This document shows, one piece after another, positions 17,629 to 26,000 of a stretch of DNA of 64,000 bases. Numbering within the stretch: position 1 is the first letter of the stretch; each line of letters starts with the position of its first letter. The notes under the pieces were generated by a model. It was not told where the DNA came from and ran no database searches. It worked only from the letters and a program-made list of their open reading frames with translations. Source of the stretch: CAJWOS01 sp964502005 (GTDB lineage Bacteria; Myxococcota_A; UBA796; UBA2385). The DNA lies in NCBI GenBank assembly GCA_964502005.1, contig CAZCUX010000003.1, positions 248,001-312,000 on the forward strand. Direction: 5' to 3'. The position numbers and the translations under genes are program-made.

Positions 17629-18675
17629 ATGCGGTTTGTAGATGAAGCGCGTCTTCATGTCGTGAGTGGCCAAGGCGGCGGTGGCGCCGTCTCGTTCCGT
17701 CGTGAAAAGTACGTTCCCTTTGGGGGCCCCGATGGGGGTGACGGTGGTCGCGGCGGAAGCGTGATTTTTCGCGCAACAAGCGGGCGAAGCTCGTTGTTGG
17801 AGCTGCGGGGTCGCGCGACCATGATGGCCGAAGACGGTCAAAAAGGCGGCACACGCCAAATGACAGGCGCCGGTGGCCAGGACCTCATCATCGACGTGCC
17901 GGTGGGTACGCGAATCATCGATGATGAAACCGACGACGTCTTGGCGGACTTGGTGGTCGATGGTCAAGAGGTCGTCATCGCCAAGGGTGGTCGAGGGGGG
18001 CATGGAAACATGCGCTTCAAGACCAGCACCAATCGTACGCCCCAAAAGGCTACGCCTGGACACCCAGGGCAAGAGCGATTTTTGCGCCTGGAGCTGTTGC
18101 TCATGGCCGACGTGGGGCTGCTTGGCTTCCCGAATGCGGGCAAGTCCACGCTGATTCGCAGTGTGTCTGCGGCGCGGCCGCGGGTGGCGGATTACCCCTT
18201 CACCACCTTGGTCCCCAACCTGGGTGTGGTCGACATGGGCCATGAAGGCACGTTTGTCATCGCCGACATTCCAGGTTTGATTCGGGGCGCCGCCGATGGC
18301 GCCGGCTTGGGGCACCAGTTCTTGCGGCATGTGTCCCGGAACCGGCTGTTGCTTCATTTGGTCAGTTTGGGCCCGGATGAAGCGGAACCGCCGGTAGAGC
18401 GCTATCATCATATTCGGACCGAGCTTGCGCTGTTTGACGAACGGCTCCTTGAACGGCCCGAGGTGGTGGTCTTGACCAAAATCGACACTGTCCCACCCGA
18501 AATCCGCGACGATGTCGTGCGCGCGTTTCGGGAAGCGTTGCCCGATTCGCCGCTGCACGTGGTCTCAGCCCCGACGCACGCCGGTATTCAAGAGCTGCTG
18601 CGCGACATTTGGTACCGGTTGGCCGACCTCCCGGCATTGCCCTTTCCATTGGGGGAACCGGAGATGGAAGAATGA
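17629..18675 (+). CDS. obgE: Obg-family GTPase (ribosome assembly)
   Basis: The 348-residue protein has the Gly-rich Obg fold in residues ~1-158 (SGQGGGGAVSFRREKYVPFG and GGDGGRGGSVIF), with a GTPase domain after it. The G-motifs are visible: G1 GFPNAGKST (~165), switch region DYPFTTLVPNLGVV, G3 DIPGLI, then TKID for G4. It lacks the C-terminal OCT domain present in some Gram-positive Obg proteins. Obg GTPases act in late 50S assembly and growth control. It lies downstream of rplU-rpmA as in most bacteria, and its stop overlaps the following lipoprotein start by 4 bp. Confidence 0.95.
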   Translation: MRFVDEARLHVVSGQGGGGAVSFRREKYVPFGGPDGGDGGRGGSVIFRATSGRSSLLELRGRATMMAEDGQKGGTRQMTGAGGQDLIIDVPVGTRIIDDETDDVLADLVVDGQEVVIAKGGRGGHGNMRFKTSTNRTPQKATPGHPGQERFLRLELLLMADVGLLGFPNAGKSTLIRSVSAARPRVADYPFTTLVPNLGVVDMGHEGTFVIADIPGLIRGAADGAGLGHQFLRHVSRNRLLLHLVSLGPDEAEPPVERYHHIRTELALFDERLLERPEVVVLTKIDTVPPEIRDDVVRAFREALPDSPLHVVSAPTHAGIQELLRDIWYRLADLPALPFPLGEPEMEE

Positions 18676-19565
18676 AGGTCGGTCTGAAGCGAGTTGGCCT
18701 CTGCCTGCTGCTTCAGGGGTGCACGCCGGCAACGCCCGAGGGCCCCGACCTCGGCGTGGTGTCAACGCAAGTCCAGTTCGAGTCGGTGGACCGCCTCGGC
18801 CCCCATGTGTTTGTCGGGCGCGTTCGGCGGTCCGTCGCGCGTGCGGAGGGGGTTCCCGAGCGCACCGATGAAGCCGTCGAAATTCGGTGGCAAGACTGGG
18901 ACAACTTTGAGTACCGACGTGTTGCCGAAGGTCAGCTTCAAAGCGCGGTCATTACGGTGGATGCGCGGGCTTGGGCTTTGCGGAGTCGCGGTCGTTGGGA
19001 GCCGCGGGAGGACGCGGAGCCTTACCGGGTCGACCTTCGCCACTCTTGGAATGCCTGGGACGACGCCTTGGAGCCCTTCAAGGACCGGTTGGCCTTGGTG
19101 GAGGAAGGTACGGAGCTTTACGAGGGTCGGCCGGTGCGGCGGTATCGCGTGACGCTTCGTCCCGAGGAGCCGGAAGCTGCGCCGAGCAAGGCCAAACGAA
19201 AGCGCAAATTGCATGTTCCCGCCCACACAGACAAGCTGCTCGCACTCGATGGCTTTGTTTGGGTCGACGAAGGAACCGCAGTTCGTGTGAATGCCGAGGT
19301 CAACGGCGAGTGGGAACAAGACGGGCGCCTTCGTACGGTGCAGCTCCAGGTGAATCGGTCCGGCTTGGGGAAAGACCCCGGCATCGCGCCTCCGAAGGGT
19401 GCGCAAAAACGTGCTCGACCATCTATTTTGAATGAAGAAGCACCCCTTGAAGAAGACGAGGGGTTGCGCATGCCGGCGGAAGATGAACCCGCGGACGGCG
19501 CAGAAAATGACAACCACGATTCGAACGGAGCGGCAGAGCCGGCTCCGACAGAGAGGATTCCATGA
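18672..19565 (+). CDS. Lipoprotein of unknown function in the obgE-rsfS operon
   Basis: The 297-residue protein has a short lipoprotein signal (MKVGLKRVGLCLLLQGC, lipobox LLQGC, Cys17). The mature domain is beta-rich with alternating charged and aromatic residues (EIRWQDWDNFEYRRVAEGQL, LYEGRPVRRYRVTL, WVDEGTAVRVNAEVNGEWEQ), reminiscent of LolA/LppX-type lipid-carrier folds. That resemblance is only by pattern. The last ~60 residues are acidic and disordered. ATGA overlaps with both obgE and rsfS place it inside a ribosome-maturation operon, which is unusual for a lipoprotein. The overlap and the lipobox fix the start. Confidence 0.82.
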   Translation: MKVGLKRVGLCLLLQGCTPATPEGPDLGVVSTQVQFESVDRLGPHVFVGRVRRSVARAEGVPERTDEAVEIRWQDWDNFEYRRVAEGQLQSAVITVDARAWALRSRGRWEPREDAEPYRVDLRHSWNAWDDALEPFKDRLALVEEGTELYEGRPVRRYRVTLRPEEPEAAPSKAKRKRKLHVPAHTDKLLALDGFVWVDEGTAVRVNAEVNGEWEQDGRLRTVQLQVNRSGLGKDPGIAPPKGAQKRARPSILNEEAPLEEDEGLRMPAEDEPADGAENDNHDSNGAAEPAPTERIP

Positions 19566-20068
19566 ATGAACAAGAAATGACCGACGAAACGAACGAAACG
19601 TCGGAGCGGGTGGTGTTTATCACCCCGGAAACAGCCGCGGCCCCTTACGACCCCGGCCCGATGGACGAAACGTTGCTTGGATTGGTTCGCTTGGCTGTCA
19701 CCACGGCAAGCGAAATGAAGGTGGAGGACATCGTCGTTGTCGATGTGCGTGGGCGTACTTCGTACTGCGATGTGCTGGTCCTGTGTACGGCCCTCTCTGA
19801 GCGGCAGGTGCGCGCAGTAGGAAGCAGCCTGGTGTCGGCGCACAAGGGCGCCGGCCGGGGGCGCCCGTTGGGTGCCGAGGGCCTCGACAATGGCCGTTGG
19901 GCCCTGGTCGACATGGGCGACGTCCTGGTTCATGTGTTCAATGACCCGTGGCGTGGCTACTACGACCTTGACGGCTTGTGGATGGATGCTCCGCGGGTGT
20001 CGATGGCGGAACTCGGTCTGACAGAACAGGGCTTGTTGCCCCGCGAGACCGAAGCCGAGCCGTCGTGA
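19562..20068 (+). CDS. rsfS: Ribosomal silencing factor RsfS
   Basis: The 168-residue protein carries the RsfS/DUF143 domain at ~38-145. Landmarks include KVEDIVVVDVRGRTSYCDVL, then GRWALVDMGDVLVHVFND and WRGYYDLDGLWMDA. RsfS binds L14 on the 50S subunit and blocks subunit joining. The first ~35 residues (Thr/Glu-rich) are an extension beyond the usual length. It is coupled by 4-bp overlaps to the lipoprotein before it and to rlmH after it. Confidence 0.93.
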   Translation: MNEQEMTDETNETSERVVFITPETAAAPYDPGPMDETLLGLVRLAVTTASEMKVEDIVVVDVRGRTSYCDVLVLCTALSERQVRAVGSSLVSAHKGAGRGRPLGAEGLDNGRWALVDMGDVLVHVFNDPWRGYYDLDGLWMDAPRVSMAELGLTEQGLLPRETEAEPS

Positions 20069-20529
20069 AGGTGGTGTTGCTCCGGGTGGGGCGCGGCGGC
20101 GTCAAGTGGGCCGACACTGCGGTGGAAGACTACACCCGTCGGTTCCGCACCCACTTGGCGTGGGACGAAGAGCGCATCCCAACAGCCAACTTCCGGGGCG
20201 ACATCGAAGCGGTGCGGAATGAAGAAGGAGCGCGTATCTTGGCGCGCATCCGCGACCGCGACCGCTTGATTGCGCTCGACGAGCGTGGGGAAGCTCCGTC
20301 GACCGAAGGGTTTGCCGAGTGGATCAACGGTGCGGCGCAGGCGGGCGTAGGGCGCCTCGTGTTCGCGATTGGGGGTCCCTACGGCCACAGCGCGGCGGTG
20401 CGCCGTGCCGCGTGGAAGACGCTATCGCTGTCCTCGATGGTGACCAACCACGAGCTCGCCCGCGTGTTTCTGGCTGAGCAGATGTACCGCGCGAGCACCT
20501 TGATTTGGGGCGGTAGCTACCATCATTAG
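20065..20529 (+). CDS. rlmH: 23S rRNA (pseudouridine-1915 N3)-methyltransferase RlmH
   Basis: The 154-residue SPOUT-family methyltransferase is of normal length. Key features are the SAM-binding knot region LVFAIGGPYGHSAAVRRAAW and the C-terminal SSMVTNHELARVFLAEQMYR plus WGGSYHH, close to the canonical RlmH end. The GTG start at 20065 overlaps the rsfS stop by 4 bp (GTGA), giving the usual N-terminus (KVVLLRVGRG). The rsfS-rlmH pairing is widely conserved and supports both calls. Confidence 0.95.
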   Translation: MKVVLLRVGRGGVKWADTAVEDYTRRFRTHLAWDEERIPTANFRGDIEAVRNEEGARILARIRDRDRLIALDERGEAPSTEGFAEWINGAAQAGVGRLVFAIGGPYGHSAAVRRAAWKTLSLSSMVTNHELARVFLAEQMYRASTLIWGGSYHH

Positions 20530-20594
20530 CGTCGTCGCAGGATATGCCTTGCGTTGGTTTTGGTGACGAATTGTGACTGGCCGGTCAGCCAGCA

Positions 20595-21305
20595 ATGGGT
20601 GACACGGGGCCCATGCAATGGCTCGACTTATCCCTCGATGTCTTCTTTCCCGAACCTTGTGTCGGGTGTGGTGCGCAACCGGCGCGTGCGATTGCTCTGC
20701 CTTTGTGTGGACCGTGCACCGAAGGCTTGTGGCGCTTTCCTCGCCCGGTCGACACAGAGCCCGGTCAACGCACCGCATTTGCCTTGGGCACCTACGAGGG
20801 GCCGCTGGGGCGGGCGTTGCTGGATGCCAAAACCCGCGCACGGCCGCGGATGTTGCGTGCGCTGGGTAATTATGTTGCCGGTGTGGCGGCAGGTCGGCTT
20901 CCCCGCGTGGATGCGGTCGTCCCGGTGCCGTCCACGCGGCGTCATGGCCTTGATGCGGCGCAATTGATAGCAAAGCCCCTGGCGCGGGCCTTGGGGGTTC
21001 CGGTGCTTCCGTTGGTTGCGCGCGAGCGTTGGAGCGGCCAAAAAGGACTCTCGGCGAGCGCGCGCAGGCGTCAGGCTGCGGCTACGTATCGGGTTCCAGA
21101 CCGGGGCGATGGTGCGCCGCCGTTGCCTCGTCGGGTGTTGCTCTTCGACGACGTGCGCACGACCGGTGCGACCTTGGATGCGTGCGCCCAAGAGCTTCTG
21201 GGGGCCGGCGTCTTTCGTGTTCATGTGTTGACCGTTGTGTCCGCCGGGGAGAACTACCTCAGTACGGTCGAGGGGCTGCTGGGCGAAGAAGAGGCGAAGC
21301 TGTGA
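20595..21305 (+). CDS. comF: ComF-family phosphoribosyltransferase-like protein
   Basis: The 236-residue protein has the ComF layout: an N-terminal zinc-finger-like segment (CVGCG, then CGPC), a middle stretch FALGTYEGPLGRALLDAKTR, and a PRTase domain with DAVVPVPSTRRHG and the PRPP-binding motif VLLFDDVRTTGATLDACAQE. In naturally competent bacteria ComF works in DNA uptake; in others the role is unclear. The start could also be the in-frame ATG at 20613, just after a GGGG. The C-terminus runs about 30 residues past the usual end (LTVV), and its last codons lie inside the first copy of the 478-bp tandem repeat. Confidence 0.9.
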   Translation: MGDTGPMQWLDLSLDVFFPEPCVGCGAQPARAIALPLCGPCTEGLWRFPRPVDTEPGQRTAFALGTYEGPLGRALLDAKTRARPRMLRALGNYVAGVAAGRLPRVDAVVPVPSTRRHGLDAAQLIAKPLARALGVPVLPLVARERWSGQKGLSASARRRQAAATYRVPDRGDGAPPLPRRVLLFDDVRTTGATLDACAQELLGAGVFRVHVLTVVSAGENYLSTVEGLLGEEEAKL

Positions 21306-21769
21306 GCCGCGTCGTCCACCGAAGCGAGGCGGACCCACCGTCCCGCGACGGATTCCCGGGAACGGAAGCATCCAAGGTAGGGTCGCGTGTGGCCATGCTG
21401 CGGCACGGGCGCACGTAACGAGGTTCAATTGTTGCGTGCGCCGGGGCCATCTTCGTTCGCGGGGGCCCGGAGGAGCCGCTTCGGGGAGAGATGCTGTTCG
21501 GGGGTGTGGTCCTGTTTTGCTCACACCTTTGGAGTGCTCGTAGTACTATAGGCACGTATATTTGTCAAGTAGAGTGGCTTGCTTCTGTATATAGCCAGCT
21601 GCAGCTGTACTGAACGCGGTAGTCCAGATGTGTTGCGTATGACTCCTGGGTTTGTCGGGCATCCTGTCGGCGCATCTCCACGAGCGATTCCGTTGGTCTC
21701 CCGTGTTCACCTGCGCATCGTGTTTTGCGGTCACTGAAGCTTTCGGCGCTGCGGCGGGTTTTCGGAGAC
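21291..21769. repeat. 478-bp tandem repeat, copy 1
   Basis: This is the first of three head-to-tail copies. It begins at GAGGCGAAGCTGTGAGCC, which overlaps the last codons and stop of comF. Landmarks common to all copies are a GC-rich first half with a CCGTCCCGCGACGG element, a 12-bp hairpin (21408-21442 here), then a relatively AT-rich second half containing TAGTACTATA and TTGTCAAG. The copy is nearly identical to copy 3 and somewhat diverged from copy 2. No open frame is shared by the copies in a convincing way. Confidence 0.93.
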
Positions 21770-22247
21770 GAGGCGAAGCTGTGAGCCACGTCGTCCACCG
21801 AAGCGAGGCGGACCCATCGTCCCGCGACGGATACCCGGGAAAGGACGCTTCAAGGTAGGGTCGCGTGGGGCCATGCTGCGGCACGGGCGCACGTAACGAG
21901 GTTCAATTGTTGCGGGCGCCGGGGCCATCATCGTTCGCGGGGGCCCGGAGGAGCCGCTTCGGGGAGAGATGCTGTTCGGGGGTGTGGTCCTGTTTTGCTC
22001 ACACCTTTGGAGCGCTTGTGGTACTATAGATACGTATATTTGTCAAGTTGAGTGGCTTGCTTCTGTATGTAGCCAACTGCAGCTGTACTGAATGCGGTAG
22101 TATAGATGTGTTGCGTATGATTCCTGGGTTTGTCGGGCATCCTGTCCGCGCATCTCCACGAGCGATTCCGTTGGTCTCCCGTTTTCGCATAGGCATTGCG
22201 TTTTGCGGTCTCTGCATCTTCCTGCGGTGCGGTGGGTTTTCGGAGAC
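21770..22247. repeat. 478-bp tandem repeat, copy 2
   Basis: This second copy is directly adjacent to the first. It carries scattered substitutions, and its hairpin (21886-21920) has one broken base pair. The copy ends with a short stretch that again reads as the comF C-terminal codons EAKL plus stop, so the duplicated unit includes the comF 3' end. Confidence 0.93.
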
Positions 22248-22720
22248 GAGGCGATGCTGTGAGCCACGTCGTCCACCGAAGCGAGGCGGACCCACCGTCC
22301 CGCGACGGATTCCCGGGAACGGAAGCATCCAAGGTAGGGTCGCGTGTGGCCATGCTGCGGCACGGGCGCACGTAACGAGGTTCAATTGTTGCGTGCGCCG
22401 GGGCCATCTTCGTTCGCGGGGGCCCGGAGGAGCCGCTTCGGGGAGAGATGCTGTTCGGGGGTGTGGTCCTGTTTTGCTCACACCATTGGAGCGCTCGTAG
22501 TACTATATGTGCGTATGCTTGTCAAGTAGAGTGGCTTGCTTCTGTATATAGCCAGCTACAGCTGTACTGGACGCGGTAGTATAGATGTGTTGCGTATGAT
22601 TCCTGGGTTTGTCGGGCATCCTGTCGGCGCATCTCCACGAGCGATTCCGTTGGTCTCCCGTGTTCGCGTACGCATTGCGTTTTGCGGTCACTGAAGCTTT
22701 CGGCGCTGCGGCGGGTTTTC
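22248..22720. repeat. 478-bp tandem repeat, copy 3
   Basis: This third copy has its hairpin at 22365-22399, identical in sequence to that of copy 1. Homology ends near 22720, just before the point where another unit would begin; there the sequence changes to a comF-like fragment. The array occupies about 1430 bp. Confidence 0.92.
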
Positions 22721-22742
22721 GGGAGGGCATCACCGTGACCAC

Positions 22743-22997
22743 ATGCGCACGACCGGTGCGGCTTCGTATGCCCGTGTCCACGCGCGACGAGGCGCGGGAG
22801 CTTTCCGCGTTCCGGGATTGACCGTAGTCTCCTCCGGCACCGCCTCTACCAGCGAGGGCGTTTTCAGCGAAACGAACGATGAAGAACCGTCTTTCGGCGG
22901 GTCGGCGGTCGGACGTCGAAAGCGCGCCGCGAAAGGGCAGAGGTGGCCCATGTGCGCGGTTCGAAGGCGGTGTTTCGTTGGTGATATCGGCGCATAG
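22743..22997 (+). pseudogene. Decayed comF-like 3' fragment
   Basis: From 22744 an 89-base stretch aligns without gaps to the 3' part of comF starting at the PRPP-binding motif. In the frame from 22743 it reads RTTGA, GAG, FRV and LTVVS at the same spacing as comF (18 of 31 residues identical by my count). The preceding DD of the motif and all upstream domains are missing, and the sequence after LTVVSSG is unrelated and not protein-like. It immediately follows the tandem repeats, so a second comF end once existed here. The remainder of the gap to 23066 holds nothing recognisable. Confidence 0.55.
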
Positions 22998-23066
22998 GGA
23001 AACGCCGTACCGCGTGCCGGCCAAGACCGACACGCTGGTTTCGTCAGGGCGACGCGCGACCCGCGC

Positions 23067-26000
23067 TTAGGGGACGCCGGGGCAATTCGAGTTGGCTGCA
23101 CCGGGGGTACCAAAGTCGGTGGAGGTGCCACCGGTGGTCATGCTCCAGTTGAGCGTGGCATTGCACCAGTTGGCCGTATCATCGTTGCCTTGTACGGGGT
23201 ACCCAGCGCTTGTGTCGTTGTCAAGCTGGATGGCGTACTTCTGTACGATGGTAATACCGGTATAGTTGAACGAGTCAACCAAAATGCCTTCCAAATAATT
23301 ACTGGGGTCGGCAGGCAGGTTGTCGGCGTCCATATACCGAAGGTTAATTTGGTCGCCGGTTGTGCCGTTTGCAAATGCGTTGAGCTCGGAGGTACCGTAG
23401 GCATAGTCCACGAAGACGCCACCGTTGGTCGCGCCATTGACGCTCTGTCCAAATACGGCGTAGTCACCGGCCAGGATGGTCACTTCTTCGCCGACGCGCA
23501 GGAAGGCACCGGTCGTGCCGTCGTGGAACGCCCAGTCGCTATTGAGTGTGACGTTGAACGCATTGGGGTTGTGGATTTCGAACCACTCCTTGTTTGCGTC
23601 CAAACCACCGGGGTCGGCCAAAATTTCCGTAATGAGCACGTACTCGCTGTCGGCAGTGATGAAACCGCCTTCGTCATAGTGGTCGTCGCAGTCGTTGTCG
23701 AGGCCGTCGAGTACCTCGGTTGCGCCGGGATAGACGGTTACCTCGGAGTCGTCGCAGTCGGTGTTGTCGCGCACATAGTCGGCGCTGACCGTCGTTGGGT
23801 CGGAGCAAGAGAGCACCGAAACCGCGGGGTCGCCATAGGTGTCGCCGTCATCGTCGAGGAACCAAGCGTCGGCCACCCCATCATAGGCTGGGCTGCTATC
23901 TGCGTCGTCGATGTCGCCATCGCAGTCGTTGTCGATGGAGTCGCAGACTTCGGGCGCGGCGCTGTAAATCGTGTCATCGACGTCGTCGCAGTCTGTCGCG
24001 TTGGCGACATAGCCGCTCGGCATCACACAGGTCTGCGTGGTGGCGAAAACGTCGCCTTCGCCATCGCCGTCGGTGTCGGCGTACCAGATGGTGCCGGTCG
24101 AAGTGTCGAGGCCCAGGTCGTCGTCGTCGATGTCGCCATTGCAGTCGTTGTCGACGCTATCGCAGACTTCGGTAGCACCTGGCTTGATGGCGCTGTTTCC
24201 ATCGTTGCAGTCGTTGTTGTCGGCGACGTAGCCAGACGGGACCGTACAGGCGGGCGTCGACACGCTCGGGTTTCCGAAGCCGTCGGTGTCGGAGTCTTGG
24301 TACCAAGTGGACGCGTCAATCGCGTCGCTTTCGTCCACGACGCCGTCGCAGTCGTTGTCGACGGTGTCGCACTCTTCGGCTGCGCCGCTGTTGATGTCGA
24401 AGTCGGTATCGTCGCAGTCGTCCGTGAGGGCGACCCCGGTGCCGGCGACGGCAAAGCCGGGAAGGCGCGATACCGACGTGTAGGTCTTGAGACCGGCGTA
24501 GGCCGTGGCGACGTAGCCGTCGCTATCGGCATCGTAGTCGTCGGCGCTGTCACAGTTGGTGTCGTTGCCGTCGTACCAAGTGTCGGTGAGCATGGGGCGG
24601 AAGCTGGCGCTGAGGTCGTTGCAGTCGCCTGCGGGCGCAGATCCGGTGCCGCTGATGAGGGTATCGGCGACGAAGGTCCCTGCGCCCGTGTCGGCGTCGC
24701 GGACATAGCCGTCTATGTCGGCATCGTAGTCGTCATCGCCGCTGCAGTCGGTGTCTTGCCCGTCGTACCAGGCGTCGGGAGCGGTGGGGTAGTAGTCGGC
24801 GGCGGTGTAGGCGCCGGTGTCCGAATCCAAGCAGTCGCCGCCGGTGGCGACGCCCGTGCCGCTCACTTCCCAGGTGGATGCCGTCGAAACGTAGCTTTGG
24901 TAGGTGATTTCGCCGACGTCGGCGTCTTGTACATAGCCATCATTGTCAGCATCGAAGTCGTCTTCGCCGCCGCAGTCGGAGTCGACGCCGTCGTACCAAA
25001 CGTCCGCTGCGTTCGGGTGGACATTGCCTTCGGTGTCGTTGCACTCGCCGGGGTCGGCGGAGGCTGTGTGGACGACCGTGAGGAGCACGTAGGTGTCGAG
25101 GCCGTCATAGGCGTCTTCGACGTAGCCGTCGCCATCGGCGTCGTAGTCGTCGTCGGACTGGCAGTCGTGGTCGATGCCGTCGTACCAAGCGTCGGCTGCC
25201 ATGGGGTTGTAGGCGATGCTGTTGTCGTTGCAATCGCCCGCGGGGTCGAGGGCGAAGTTGGACGTCCCCGCACCTTGGTTGGTGGTCGACGAGGCGTAGA
25301 GGTCGGGGACGTAGCCGTCGCCGTCGAGGTCGTAGTCGTTGTTGCCGCCGCAGTCGCTGTCGACGCCGTCGTACCAGCTGTCGGTAACGCCGGGATTTAC
25401 GGCCAGTACGGCATCATTGCAGTCTGTCGCAGGCAAGCTGCCGGTCCCCGTGACCAACCAAGTCGAGGCGGTCGACACCGCGGATTGGTAGGTGGCGCGG
25501 TAGGTGCCGGCGTGGCCCAAGTCTGCGTAGGAGTCCGCGTCCTTGTCGAAGTCGTCGTTGTCTGAACAGTTCGAGTCGACGCCGTCGTACCAAGTGTCCG
25601 TTGCCGTCGGCTTGATGGCGGATTCGGTGTCGTTGCAGTCGGTGGTGGGCAAGGAGCCTGTGCCCGAAACCGGCGTGCTTCCATGCAATGACGTAGCGTA
25701 GGTGCCCGCGTGGCTCTCGTCGGCAAAGTTGTCGGCATCGGCGTCGAAGTCGTCGTTGTCGGCGCAGTCTTTGTCGAAGCGGTCGTACCAAGCGTCGGTG
25801 GCGCCGGGATGGTAGGTGTTGTCGGAGTCCACGCAGTCGTCGCCCGGAAGGCTGCCCGTAGACGCGAGGAGATACGTAGACGAGAGCGTGCTTGACTGGT
25901 AGGTTTTCTTGCCGACGTGGGTGGTCGGAACGTAGCTGTCGGCGTCTGCGTCGTAGTCGTCTTTGTCGTCGCAGTTGGAGTCGACGCCGTCATACCAAGT

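Noticed and set aside
20628..22481. Minus-strand frames through the repeat array (up to 298 residues)
   Set aside because: They run across comF and several repeat copies with different ends in each copy; no common protein or start signal.
21291..22720. CRISPR array
   Set aside because: The repeat period is ~478 bp with no short direct repeats and unique spacers, and no cas genes are nearby.
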